Positions 48,848-59,864 of a stretch of DNA of 64,000 nucleotides are shown here, piece after piece (positions within the stretch are counted from its first letter, which is position 1; every line of letters begins with the position of its first letter). Position numbers and translations under genes: made by a program. The notes beneath the pieces were generated by a model, which was given only the letters and a program-made list of their open reading frames with translations, was not told the DNA's origin and did no database searches. Source of the DNA: Aphanomyces cochlioides (taxonomy: Eukaryota > Oomycota > Saprolegniomycetes > Saprolegniales > Verrucalvaceae); the NCBI GenBank assembly GCA_019828595.1, contig JAHQRK010000008.1, positions 992,001 through 1,056,000 on the forward strand, read 5' to 3'.

Positions 48848-50903
48848 CTCCCTCCGTCCAACAAAAATCGCTCGAATCAGAATTTTGGCGTATGGAGCCT
48901 CCAATTAAAATGCACAACACTTCAATAATTAATATTAAACGAATAAATTTTGAAAGGTGTAACGTGACACTCAGCCAATCGAATCAAGCAAAATACGTGT
49001 CGCAAAACCAATCCAAAGCTGAGTAGGCGGAAATCTGACTTCACCAACGGATTCAGGAGGGGGGTTTACCTCGACAACCCTCCTACAGCGCGCACCAACT
49101 TCACAGCATACCCACATGGATGATCTCAAAACTGTATTTACTCCATTATACTTATTGGTTCTATACCTAATTCTGACAATGTAGAGAGGAGATCTTCTGC
49201 TTCATCTTCGTCCCGCAGGACAACATTCGCAAGAGCGAATGCTAAATCCTCTTCTTAACGCGCTTCCTCAACCTCAGCTTGGAGGATCTTGATCATTTCT
49301 TCTTAGTCGTGGGCTTCAAGACAAGTTAAGGCAACGTGAAAGAGTTCTCGATCACAAGGAACTTTCTCGGGTAGCATGCCAAGACGTGACAACTTCTCTT
49401 TTGACATGTGAGGTATCTTGTAGGTGTTGTCACCGTTGCACTTGATGGCTTCGATCATACAGCACTGGAGTGTAATGAACGCATTGTTGAGCTTTTCAAA
49501 AGGGTAGGTCTCGAATGCATTGATCACAAGCTCATCAATTGACTTTGCTGACCGTCGATGCTGTAGAGATTGGATGGCTGCAAAGAAACCAAGATCCAAG
49601 ACGTTGAAATCTGGTGAGTTTGGTGGCTGTGGTCTGAGATCAAAGCACCATCCCTGCTCCAAGTATTGACGGAATGACTCACGTAGGGCAGGATCTGATG
49701 GACTCATGTGTGGCTTTTCGTTGTCATGCTGGAGAATGATCTTGGCGTGCTGCTTTGGCCATTTCTCGACGATTGCTGGCAGCACCTTGTCCAGCAGAAA
49801 GGAACGATAGACTTCCCGCGTCACGGTGATGGACTTCGTCTCGGGTGTTCCAGCCAATCTATTGACGCTGTCACGCTTAGCCTCGACGATTTCAACGAAA
49901 GGCCATGTGCCGATTTTTCCATCCCACCAAGCACCCGCATCGTCGACGAATCTTGGACGAGCGACGGCGCTCAAAAACATAACCTTGGTAATGAATCTTT
50001 TGCTCTTGCATTTTCTTTCTGGCGCCTTCTCACCAGGAGCGAGATAGTAACGTTTGGTTTCCTTGGTCAGATAGAACCATTTTTCATCAAGGTGTACATA
50101 CTCATACATGTTGCTCATACTCATTAGAATCGACGTGGCTTATTGCAAATTTCAAGCGCGCATACTTGTTGGCACTCGTGAGAACAGGTCGTATGGCACT
50201 CGTGTGCGATCGAAGCATTCCAAGCTTAAGGTAGCGATGCAATGTACTCCGGCTTATATCTAGATATGTGTAAGGTGAATACAGTAGATTGACTTACTAG
50301 TTAGCTCTGATATCGATCGTAGAGTTGTCCGTTCGTCTAACTTGAGCTTAATCAATTTTTCTTTCACTTGGAGTGCAGTAAACTTGAATTTCCTGCCCAC
50401 TCGTCCTTTCTTTTTTCCTCGAACTGAAGCTGTCATGTTTCCATTCGCCATACCTTCTTCCTTTGCACGTGCCAGAACTTTGCGGATCGTAGTGACGTGG
50501 CAACCATATTTATCAGCGAGCATCTCTCCAAAGCCTTTGGGCATTCGCGTCATGAGTGTTCCCAAGCTTCTCAAGAGAATCTCTCTCATGATTGATTCAC
50601 GCTCGACGTCGGTCAGATCGCGCCTTCCAACACCCATGCCAATATGATTGTCACAGAATGAATGTTTTGTATGGTTTATTGTATGAAAATTTTACTTGGC
50701 ATTCACACAACTTCTTCATTTGAATTTCCCTCGCAAGTTACATGAATGTGTAGACTTTGGCGCCATCTTTCTCTTCGTCCAATCATATCAACTCAATTCA
50801 CATTGAGGAGGGAAATATTTTGATTTGAAATCTTCTCGAAAATATAATACGTTGTCATGTCAACCCTCCTCAAAATCGAGCGATTTTTGTTGGACGGAGG
50901 GAG
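48848..50903. mobile_element. mariner transposon with Stowaway-type terminal repeats
   Basis: The ends are a perfect 28-bp inverted repeat beginning CTCCCTCCGTCC and ending in TCGCTCGA, flanked by TA (48846-48847 and 50904-50905). The element is 2056 bp and contains a transposase on the minus strand. CTCCCTCCGT ends with TA duplication are the hallmark of plant Stowaway MITEs and their mariner relatives. Confidence 0.92.
49303..50637 (-). pseudogene. mariner (plant-type) transposase, one intron, one frameshift
   Basis: The N-terminal exon from 50637 has a helix-turn-helix region. It joins after Thr-Asn to sequence from 50271 by a GT-AG intron of about 40 nt (around 50272-50310). The frame shifts near 50105-50125 and continues as the catalytic part to 49303. 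The catalytic part has VHLDEKWF, LQHDNEKPH and NSPDFNVLDLGFF. The third Asp is 42 residues after the second, close to the DD39D spacing of plant mariners. The C-terminus is complete. One indel separates it from an intact gene, so it is either recently dead or the indel is a sequence error. Confidence 0.85.
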
Positions 50904-50949
50904 TACGACTACATATTCATATTGTTCAAAATCTACTGCTACAACCAAA

Positions 50950-52485
50950 TCATGGAATGGACTTCAACAAGGATTGCACGAGCGCAACACCGAAACCAGT
51001 GGCGCGGTCGCTGTCTGTGACAGGGTAGGCCATGTCGACGTGGATCCACTTGCCTTCCTTTTCGTAGTCACCGAGGTGGTTGGCAACGAATTGGCCAGCG
51101 CAGCTCACTTGAGCATTCGTGCGGTTCTTAACAGAGTTCTTCATGTCAGCAAAGTCGCTCTTGAACTCGGCACGGTAGAATTCAGGCGCGTATGGCAAAG
51201 GATGGACAAAGTCGCCTGAGTTTTTGCCGGCAGCAACAGTCCACGCTTCCAAATCGTCGCTGTTGGAAACGACAGCAGCGTAGCGCGTGCCAGTAGCAAT
51301 ACCTTGAGCACCAGTCAAGGTAGCCATGTCCAAAATCACTTCGGGGTTCAAGTGATTGACAGCATAGGCGACACCATCACCCAAGACAAGACGACCTTCA
51401 GCATCAGTGTTGTTGATCTCGACGGTCTTGCCAGAGTAAAGAGTGTGAATATCGTCAGGACGCGTTGCAAGAGGTCCGACGGCGTTTTCAGCCAAGCACA
51501 AGACGACGTGCAAAGGACGCTTTGAGTGGCCAGCCAACACAGCGGCTTCAAAGGCACCCAAGAGGCCAGCAGCGCCACCCATGTCGTGCTTCATACCGAC
51601 CATGCTTCCAGAGATCTTCAAGGACAATCCACCAGTGTCGTAGACGATACCCTTGCCGACCAAGGCGACACCCTTATCAGTCTTGCTAACAGACGCAGGG
51701 TAGTGGCTGAGGATGACCAAAGCAGGAGGATTCGCAGCAGCTTTGCCAACACCGTAGATGCCACCAAATCCACGTTCCTTGAGTTCTTCACCACGAATTA
51801 CAGTGATTTCGGCATTGAGGCGAGCAGCAGCGGTGCGAGCTTCAGCGAGGAAAGTGTCCGTGTTGAGCTCATTCGGGGGCGCATCAACCAAACGCTGGGT
51901 CAATTGGATGCCCGTAGCAGTGGCTTGGAGGTGGCTCAACGTCGCCACATCGAGAGTATGGTCAAAGACGACAACAATCTTGTCAGCTTCGATGCTCGTG
52001 GCATGGCCATCGGTGATAACACCGCTCTTGCTGGAGCCCTTGTGGACGTACGAGGTCGAGACACCCTTAGCAACGGCAATACCAGCTGCAAGAGTAGTTG
52101 AGGCGGCATCAGGTAGGGCAAAAGCAACGATTGCGTCCTTGGTGTCAGAAATATGGCTTCGCACAAGCGACGAAATGGCGTATGGGCGAGCTTTCGTGTT
52201 GTAGCGAGAGACAAGGGTGGGGAGTTGCGCAACAACTACACTGGCGACGCGGCCAGCACCAAGAGAGACGTACAAATGCGTCGAAGCTGGGCTGTCTTCA
52301 CCCGCCGAGAGTTTTGAGATAGCATGTTCGAGGAGCGTCGAATCAACAGGTGAACTGTTGTTCAAGTGAGCGAGGACTTGTTGAGCGATGGCAGTCGCGG
52401 GAGTTTCCTTGGTGCCGATCACGACAACCTTGGGCAATTCCTCGTACGCAGGGAGAGACTTGACGTCGGCGACGTACTTGACCAT
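50950..52485 (-). CDS. M17 leucine aminopeptidase family (NPEPL1-like)
   Basis: The intronless 511-residue protein removes N-terminal amino acids from peptides in the cytosol using two metal ions. The C-terminal catalytic half carries the family motif NTDAEGRLVL (359-368). The expected ligands Lys278, Asp283, Asp301, Asp361 and Glu363 are present, in VALVGKGIVYDTGGLSLK and MKHDMGGAAG. The N-terminal half is the variable M17 regulatory domain. The KISGSMVGMKHDMGG region resembles the NPEPL1 branch more than classic LAP3. The stop lies 46 bp from the end of the mariner element, which therefore landed at its 3' side. Confidence 0.94.
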   Translation of the reverse strand: MVKYVADVKSLPAYEELPKVVVIGTKETPATAIAQQVLAHLNNSSPVDSTLLEHAISKLSAGEDSPASTHLYVSLGAGRVASVVVAQLPTLVSRYNTKARPYAISSLVRSHISDTKDAIVAFALPDAASTTLAAGIAVAKGVSTSYVHKGSSKSGVITDGHATSIEADKIVVVFDHTLDVATLSHLQATATGIQLTQRLVDAPPNELNTDTFLAEARTAAARLNAEITVIRGEELKERGFGGIYGVGKAAANPPALVILSHYPASVSKTDKGVALVGKGIVYDTGGLSLKISGSMVGMKHDMGGAAGLLGAFEAAVLAGHSKRPLHVVLCLAENAVGPLATRPDDIHTLYSGKTVEINNTDAEGRLVLGDGVAYAVNHLNPEVILDMATLTGAQGIATGTRYAAVVSNSDDLEAWTVAAGKNSGDFVHPLPYAPEFYRAEFKSDFADMKNSVKNRTNAQVSCAGQFVANHLGDYEKEGKWIHVDMAYPVTDSDRATGFGVALVQSLLKSIP

Positions 52486-52778
52486 GTCGACGGATGTTTT
52501 GAAATGAGAACCTCATCCACAGAAAACACTTCTCGGAATCTGATTGGCTATCTAATGTACTAAAAATACAAATTATAGTAGAACTTAATATGATAATTTA
52601 ACAATATTATCTTTTTATGTGAATATTTGCTTATAAATTGCTAGTTTTTATGTCTGATGTTGATTTTGAAGTTTAGGAAAACCTCGGAAGACGATTAGGG
52701 CTGACCTTACCACGGAGGATTTGACGACATTTCTGGTCGCGTCTCGATTAGTAGAGAGTGTGGCAAGACTGTGGATAA
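52486..52778. other. upstream region of the aminopeptidase gene
   Basis: AT-rich, no gene seen. The last eight bases are the left duplication of the next MITE. Confidence 0.6.
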
Positions 52779-53102
52779 TAGGGTGGAGGTTCACACGTGT
52801 TGGTGTTTTACACTTGCACGTGTTTACACGTGTTTACACGTGTGTGCAAATGCCTCCTGGATACACGCACGCCGGATAAGTTCCGGATGATCTTTCGGTT
52901 GTGGTTTTGCCTTTGACCGGTCGCCTTTCGTCAGTCTCTTCATTCTTCCGTTGTCTTTGTCAGTGAAGAATGAACAGCGTAGTGTGGTGTGGAATCATTA
53001 TGATGAAGACCATTCTACGAGTCGTGCTAAATGCGTCAATTTCTTTGGTCATGGTGTTAACACGTGCGTGTAAATGCCAAAGTGCCGATTTCCTCCACCC
53101 TA
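52779..53102. mobile_element. small hAT-type MITE, 324 bp, 8-bp TSD
   Basis: It begins TAGGGTGGAGG and ends CCTCCACCCTA (11-bp perfect inverted repeat). GTGGATAA flanks both sides (52771-52778 and 53103-53110). Subterminal regions are packed with ACACGTG/CACGTGT E-box-like words, in opposite orientation at each end. Confidence 0.85.
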
Positions 53103-53110
53103 GTGGATAA

Positions 53111-53773
53111 TATTGGTAAATTGCCATATTGTTTGCATGGGTCGAGAAGAGTGAGATCAAGATTGAATGGATATTCATGATATGACAACGAGATCGTCCT
53201 TTGATGGCGCATCGTGTGGATGCAATTGGATTTAGAATTAACGTATTTCCGCCAATTAATTTTACAGACGACAGAAATGGAGTTGACATTTTCACTTCTC
53301 AAGACCGCTCGAGTCTCTATGAGATGCCCAGCAGTGCGTTTCGATGTTTAGCAAGAGAAAACAAGAAAATCAAGTAAACTATAGATAGAGAGCTCGTTTT
53401 TGTTGCGAAACGAGGGATGTTAAATTCAGACGATCAGAGAAATTCACTTCAGCAGACAAGGTGATCAGCAAATAAACCAACAAGTGAGCTAAAACGGCAG
53501 AAAAACTCACATAGGGAGGTATGCAATGCAAGCGAAGCTAGGCTATTTAATAAACTTCCGTATCGCAATAGCTCAGCTGATTTGCCATAGCTCTGATAGC
53601 AGTACGTTCCCTTATTGGCATGGCACGATAAATTTGCATACTAATTTGATTAGATGAAAATGATAAAATTTATAATTTTTGAGAAAACTGATTGGCCACT
53701 CAAAGAAAGTTAAATACCTGGCTATAGTGACATAATTGAAATAAATCGAGGGAAATGATTTCAATTGCAGATA
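53111..53773. other. intergenic, nothing recognised
   Basis: No gene or RNA is supported between the MITE and the SNRNP35 gene. Confidence 0.6.
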
Positions 53774-54396
53774 ATGGAATCACACCGCCGCCATCATCGC
53801 GAGAACGACGACGGTCGGTATTGGTACGCTCATGAATACGATCCAGTTTATATTGGCTCCATTGACGGCTGTGAATCGACTGTTCCCCATGACAAAGCTC
53901 TTCTGCGAGCACAAGATGCACCGTATGATCCGTCGAAGGATCCAAACATCCAAGGGAATCCATTCAAGACGCTCTTCGTTGCTCGACTCAACTTCGAAAC
54001 CACTGAAGAAACCCTGCATTCAGTTTTTGGCAAATATGGTGTCATTTGTCGTCTTCGTCTTGTTCGGCATGTCGTGACGAAAGCTAGTCGAGGATATGCC
54101 TTCATTGAGTATGAGCGGGAGCGTGATTTCGAAGCAGCTTACAGATCTACTCATCGGTACGAACATTGCACATCTCAAGCTCTGAATGAAGTGATGCATT
54201 TTGTAGGATGACGATTGATGGACATGTTATTCTCGTCGAGTACGAACGCGAACGTGTGATGAAGGGATGGAAGCCTCGTCGATTAGGCGGTGGTCTTGGA
54301 GGACGCAAAGAGTCTGGCCAACTGCGTTTCGGTGGTCGTGATCGGCCATTCCGTCAACCAATACGCAGGCCTCACCATGACCAAGGTCCACGCTAA
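53774..54396 (+). CDS. SNRNP35: U11/U12 snRNP 35 kDa protein
   Basis: Exons 53774-54156 and 54207-54396 (573 nt, 190 residues) are separated by a 50-nt GT-AG intron. The protein follows the SNRNP35 plan: an N-terminal [12 protein letters not shown] block, an RNA-recognition motif with TLFVARLNF (RNP2) and RGYAFIEY (RNP1), then the [20 protein letters not shown] segment and the [13 protein letters not shown] tail. It belongs to the minor (U12) spliceosome and binds U11 RNA. Its presence implies the organism keeps U12-type splicing. The start at 53774 is the first ATG; an upstream TTG is in frame but unlikely. Confidence 0.93.
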
Positions 54397-55195
54397 TTCT
54401 GCCAACTCTGCTCGAAGAATTTATCCTGAGCTTGAACCTAGCGAAAAATGCACAGAACAACTGCGCCACTACTCCGAATCATTCAATACTAGGCCCAGCA
54501 GCTTTACTCTCGTTGAGACAACAGAAAGGAGCGCTAGTCACAGTCTACGTCTTAGTTCGAGTGGGTCGTAAACCTCAACCATGAAATTGGTCAAGTAGTA
54601 CCGGTCAACTTTGTCCTTTGCAATGGCATAAATTTATTGATGAAGCTCACTATCTCATTTATTTGCACAGCGGCAATTCTAACAAGCTATGCACAAGGAA
54701 CAAACGGAGGATTTCGATTTGAATCGTTATTGCTTAGACTTGCAAATACTCTAAACCGTAAATCACTACCTGGTAGTTGATCTCCAATTTACAGATTATC
54801 CAATAGTTTACTCTTTATGCCTTTAATAAACTACTCTTTATGCAACAACGTTAAGAATATCCGACTTCCTAACTCGCTCTGTTGCTTTACTCGATTTAAG
54901 TTCATGTGGGGAAAACTTCACACTCTTATCACTTTGGCTGTGCAAATTTTTTTGTTCGAACTGAACATCAGCTTGTCTTGAAGTTTGTATCGACAATAAA
55001 TGACACAACAAAAGTATTTACTATCATTACATATTAATTCTCAGAGAATTTTATTGGGAGAAAACATTGAAAATTCATCCAAAATGTATAAAATATCACA
55101 TCATATAGGGTTTCGAGGTATAACACCAATATAGTCGCCACCCCGCCGCCAGTCTTTGCATTTTTGGATCGGGGTGTCATTTGCGCGCGCGGACC
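54397..55195. other. intergenic, nothing recognised
   Basis: No supported gene; the region is AT-rich after 54600. Confidence 0.55.
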
Positions 55196-56728
55196 ATGGC
55201 GCAAGCAGCCTCGTCGATGTTTGAAGAGGAAACGAAGAGTCAAACGGAAAGTAATGCCTTAAAAGATCGTTCGAAGAAAGGTTCTTTCTGTCGTTTTGCC
55301 GGTGGATGCTCGAAATATGCTCAAGCAGGTGCTGAAAACGAAAGATATTCAGTTTTCACGAGATTCTAGGCGGTCTTTGTATCGCTCATGGCGGCGGACG
55401 ACTCTGCACGGATGCATTATGCGCCCAATATAACACAAGAACGTGTAAAAAGCATGGTGGGACCAAGAAATGTATTTATCCCGACTGCACCAATGTATCA
55501 GTCGGCAAGACACAGAAATGCAATACGCACGGCCCAGGACGACGGTGCCAGGTATTATCTCGATGGATACAAGAAATGAAGTGACTTTGAAATTGCTAGG
55601 CGCAAGATTGCAATAAATTAGACGCTGGGCGAGGGTTTTGTATGGCTCATGGTGGCGGCCGCTTCTGCAAAGCAGAAACATGCTCAAAAAAGCAATACAG
55701 AGGCGGTTTTTGCTATGAGCATGCTACTAAACCACTTTGCCGCGCTGACGAGTGCACTCGTATGGATCTTGGCAAAGGCTTCTGCAAGAGACACGGTGGT
55801 GGATATCGCTGTAAGATACCCGGATGCACCAAGAAAGATCAAGGCAAGGGCTTCTGCATTGCTCACGGTGGTGGAAATCGATGTAGAACGCCTGGGTACG
55901 TCAAGTTTTCTTTGCGCTGTTTGATTAACTCCGCTAGATGTGATAAAGTCAATCGTGGTGGAGGTCATTGCAAAGCCCACGGCGGCGGTATTCTTGTCAG
56001 CCTACATGTGGTGTCTGATGAATCTGTCCAGGCAAGAAATGTCAGTACGAAGGATGCTCTCTTTGGGTTATCGGGGGAGGTTTTTGCAAAAGCCATGGTG
56101 GCGGCAATGGGAAAAGATGCACCGAACCAGGTACATTATTGTTTGTACTATTGCTATAGTATCTTATTTCTGTTAGGATGCCATAAGTATAATCAAGGCG
56201 GGGGGTATTGTCTTGCCCATGGTGGTGGCGTTGCATGTTCAGTTGAAGGCTGTTCCAAGAAACAAGTGAGGCAAACCTGAAAATGCCCCTTCATACTATA
56301 GTAGACGCGCTACGGCCTCTGTTGTTCACATGGTGGCAAGGCTAAATGCAGAGTGGAGGGTTGCAACAAAGCTGTCCAGACAAAAGGCCTATGTAAAGCC
56401 CACGGAGGGGTCAAACAATGCAGGTAACGTGCCTTTAGTTTCGCATGTCTTATCCAAATCTAGTCAACTTAACTGCCCTCGTCAAGCAAAGAGCGGTGGT
56501 TTGTGCATTGGGCACGGCGGGGGGCAAAAATGCAAGCATCCAGGCTGTGATAAAACTCAACGTGGTGGTGGCTTGTGCAAAACTCACGGCGGTGGCGTCA
56601 AATGCAGTCAAGCGCAATGCACTCAGTGGGTTCCACACGGAGGCACCTGTGAGTTTCATTCGCAGAGTTCTTCCCTTTTACTGGTATTTCACTTCAACTG
56701 CAACCCGAATTTATCCATGAAAATGTAG
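55196..56728 (+). CDS. Cys/His-repeat ('WRKY19-like') protein, eight exons
   Basis: Exons are 55196-55328, 55370-55551, 55600-55895, 55938-55987, 56032-56130, 56177-56265, 56305-56423 and 56464-56728 (1233 nt, 410 residues). The seven introns are GT-AG of 39-48 nt. About 15 repeats of the form C-x4-C-x(n)-G-x-C-x2-H-G-G-G follow one another, for example KCKHPGCDK...GLCKTHGGG. The pattern suggests small zinc-binding modules. Databases often label such oomycete proteins 'WRKY transcription factor 19-like' on weak grounds; no WRKYGQK motif is seen. The role is unknown, with DNA or RNA binding possible. The start is the first ATG, and the last exon tail is less repeat-like. Confidence 0.87.
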
Positions 56729-57394
56729 CAAGCTGGTGTTCTCACGAGGAATCCAAGTGGCACTGCACCATTCCCGTCGTTCTCCAACATGATCAGCCCG
56801 ATGCTTGTGCAATACTCGACGGCCATCTCCATCTTAAACCCCACAGAGGTATCAGGTTGATCTTTCTTGTGATTCTTGAGCTTGTAGGACGATGTTGAGA
56901 CGCCATCAACAACTACACCATCTGCATCTGCGTCCTCGTCGACGACAGCCAACCACACGCTGACGCATTTGCTTGATAGCATGCCCTACATGTACTCACT
57001 CCCTTCACTTCGAGTGGATCCTCCCGAAGAGGTTGTTGTCATTGGAAATCTGTTTGGTCAATTGAACTCTGCGAAATAGGTCGTTCGAACGAATCGACTA
57101 AAGCATCAGCTCAATCCCATCGATGAGCTTATCCATCCAACTCAAGATGCAGCCATGACAATGACATCGCTCTGGTAAAGATGGGAGAAAATATACATAC
57201 AAAGAGCATGCCCTTAACCGACCGAAGAGCCATAAGTCAGCTCGAAATTTGAGCCTTGAAGATGTCAGAAGCCCCATGCCGATACCTGCGATAACCACTC
57301 AATAATGAGTCCAGAAGAGGAGCATGGAAGATAATGACCAGTTTCCTTTGAAATAGTTTGGAAAGAACTCGGCAGTATGACAAAGATTTGGTAT
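56729..57394. other. intergenic, no convincing gene
   Basis: A 97-codon minus-strand frame (56689-56982) overlaps the preceding gene end and has no recognisable domain. It could be a fragment of an old element. Nothing else is seen. Confidence 0.4.
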
Positions 57395-58018
57395 TTACAA
57401 AATCATCACAGTGGCTATGGCAGTGGTGACGACAGATGACGTCAAGACGACTGCAAACGACTTGGCAGTAGTTGTGGTTGGCGCTGCAGTAGTTGCTGTC
57501 GACGAGCTAGTTGCACTTGGCATTGTCGTGGTCGAGGTTGCAGTGGACGTTGGGCTCGACGTTGTCGTCGGGGCTGGAGTTGCCGAGGAGGTCGTAGGCG
57601 TGACTGTAGCATTAAGACTAGGACTAGTAGTCGGTGCCGCCGTGGTCGTGTCGGTGGGCAAGGACCCAGCAGTGGTTTTCGCACTGACCCAGCCGCTGAA
57701 ATCTTGCGTCGCGAGCGACTTTAATGGAACGCCCCAGAATGTGCACGTCGAGTTGCTCATGGCTTTGGAAATGGACTGGAAGAGCGATTGGCAAGAAGAG
57801 TCAGCCGCAATCGTTGCCACTTTGGATGCAGACGGGACCGTTGCCATGTCCGAGAAGAAAGCATCAGCCGAGAAACCCGTGGCGGCTTGGCAAGATGAGC
57901 CCAACGCTGCAATCGCACTGGAAATTGGATCCAAGTCTGCTGACGTGCAGGAATCTGCAGCGATCGAAGCGCCCAAGAGCACGACGCAGAGCCCAGACAC
58001 CAACTTGACAAAGTTCAT
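57395..58018 (-). CDS. elicitin-like secreted protein with Thr/Ser stalk
   Basis: The 207-residue protein has a signal peptide (1-20) and an elicitin-type domain (about 24-120) with cysteines at both ends and the motif CTFWGVPLK. A Thr/Ser/Pro/Ala-rich stalk follows, then a hydrophobic C-terminus consistent with a GPI anchor. It is a clear relative of the gene at 42056-42802: same domain order, same C-x-x-W-G-V-P-L-K motif and a similar stalk. Its likely place is the outer face of the plasma membrane or cell wall, with sterol or lipid binding inferred from the family. It is a single exon. No TCCGGAT motif is seen upstream, unlike its paralog. Confidence 0.85.
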   Translation of the reverse strand: MNFVKLVSGLCVVLLGASIAADSCTSADLDPISSAIAALGSSCQAATGFSADAFFSDMATVPSASKVATIAADSSCQSLFQSISKAMSNSTCTFWGVPLKSLATQDFSGWVSAKTTAGSLPTDTTTAAPTTSPSLNATVTPTTSSATPAPTTTSSPTSTATSTTTMPSATSSSTATTAAPTTTTAKSFAVVLTSSVVTTAIATVMIL

Positions 58019-59669
58019 GAATGCAAGTGAAAAAATGAAGTCGATAGACTGCAGTCAAACAGCCTAGCATGTCACAAGACATTTCTCACCGATGCCTATC
58101 GCAAGTGTTGACCTACACGACGCGGTCGAGCGATTTCTCAAGGCTCTGCCGATGGTTCCATCAACTTGACGGCAGTTTGTAGCTCTATCCATGGAGCTTG
58201 CGATGAAAATCTCTAAAGTTCGGCGGTGAAAATGCATTTCAGAGGTTTTCAGGGATATCTATCAGTTTCACCAGCATTTGAGAATGGATAGGGGATCCTG
58301 TGCCGTTTGCAAGGCGTGGAACAACTACTGTAGAGAACTTTTGACTCGCGGCTTTGTCAAGTCGAATGTTCTCGATGCTGAGGAGAGCCTTGGCGGGGAG
58401 TGGGTGATGGCTTCAGCTGCTTCCACTTCAACATTATTATTTGTCAGCCAACTTGATTTAAAAATCAAGTTGGCTGGCATTTCTCGATCGTGTCCACATT
58501 GGAAAGCCATCGACAGTCTGGCCATTTGATCAATTGACGGATAATCTCATGGAGAAAAGCGTCGACCAAGGCGGGCATGCGTGTGAAGTGGTCAAAAGTA
58601 TTTTTGCATGACTCGATCGAAGATATGTATCGACACCTTTTGACATCGTAAGAAACTACTGTATATTGAGCTTCATGGTCTAATCGCTAGAGTGCATTAG
58701 AGCCACAAATGGGACGACTCGCTGGCTTGATGCTAGCTGTTAGTGCCCAACCAACTCAGAGCGGATAAACCCGCATGCTTTCTTTCCCTGGATTGGACAT
58801 GACCTTTGGGTGAAGGAGATTGTGGCATTGATTGGGATGACTTCATCATCACCTCTTCGCTGCCTGTATCAGTGCTCACCGCAGGGGTGGACAATTGGCA
58901 AACAGTGTGCCTTCAAGTCATCGCTGTCTTGTCTAGAAATTGAATCTGGACTGTGCATTGACATGACTGCGTAGAGAACGAAGAGGCGAGCCCTACATTA
59001 TATCGAGCCCCTGGAAAGCCCCAGCTTGCCCCCCTGCAGATTTTTGTTATTTTCTGTCACGTCAATGTGGAAGGTCATTTTTACCATCCTATTTACAAAC
59101 GCCCCTGGCCATGATTGACAAACTAGAAGAAAATCACGGAGGAAATCGCTGCGACTTTCCCCACGAACTCATGCTCATGAATACTGTCAAGGTCGATCAT
59201 TTTGCCCGATTTATAGGATTGGCGTGGCCATCCTCGCCAGATTCAACATCCCCAAGCCAGTTTGTCGACTATTGTTTCTTCCTGTCTTGGCAATTTATTC
59301 ACGTGGCTCACTTATCGTCGATCTAAAAATTTTGCACTTCCCTTGACAGGGGAAACCCAATAAAGAGGACAGTGAAAACGCACTGGCCCACCAATATTCG
59401 ATAACGATGCCAAATAATCATCAAAACAACATGCGTCGAGGTCTTTCTAGGTACAACGTTGTCCTATGAAGCACTCAACATTGGAGGTTGTCTTCCACTG
59501 GCACTTGTCGACCAGCAGTCTGTTTATCCGACGACAGTTCCAACCCCATTGTCTTCAACCAGGTCACGCCCGTTTCAAGCAACTCATCGTGCAACAAATT
59601 TGATCGCAAACGAATAAGGCCAACGTGCACAGAATGACAAATTGCATTACGTGCTACAAATCAAGTGGC
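58019..59669. other. intergenic, one strong hairpin
   Basis: Several short frames occur on both strands without recognisable domains. The only clear structure is the inverted repeat at 58442-58479. Confidence 0.5.
58442..58479. repeat. near-perfect 18-bp inverted repeat, 2-nt spacer
   Basis: Bases 58445-58459 pair with 58462-58476 without mismatch (15 bp). Three more pairs, one of them G-T, extend the stem outward. It could be a small RNA hairpin, a cruciform or a foldback remnant. Confidence 0.6.
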
Positions 59670-59864
59670 TTAGCTGGAATGAGTCCCGCACTTGCAGTCC
59701 GTGCATTGGCAAGGGTTGCATTGGCATGTCGTGGCAGCAGCTGGCTTGGCACACTTGCAGTCAGTGCACGTGCATGGATTGCAGGCACAACCGCAGGCAG
59801 ACGTCGAGGGCGCCGTCGAGCATTGGCAAGGGTTGCAGGTGCAAGGGTCGCAAGAGCAGCGCAT
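59670..59864 (-). CDS. metallothionein-like Cys-rich protein
   Basis: The 64-residue protein starts at the Met at 59864, which opens directly into the Cys-rich sequence. It has 19 cysteines in C-x-C and C-x-x-C pairs, with no aromatic residue. Two near-identical blocks (CNPCTCTDCKC and CNPCQCTDCKC) show internal duplication around a short Ala/Pro/Lys linker. Metallothioneins bind Zn, Cu or Cd through thiolates and buffer metals in the cytosol. The frame extends ten codons upstream to 59894. The overlapping plus-strand frame is a shadow. Confidence 0.85.
   Translation of the reverse strand: MRCSCDPCTCNPCQCSTAPSTSACGCACNPCTCTDCKCAKPAAATTCQCNPCQCTDCKCGTHSS

Noticed and set aside
56689..56982. 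97-codon minus-strand ORF as a gene
   Set aside because: It overlaps the 3' end of the Cys/His-repeat gene and shows no domain; at most an old fragment.
58278..58529. 83-codon plus-strand ORF
   Set aside because: It runs through a perfect inverted repeat and has no family resemblance.
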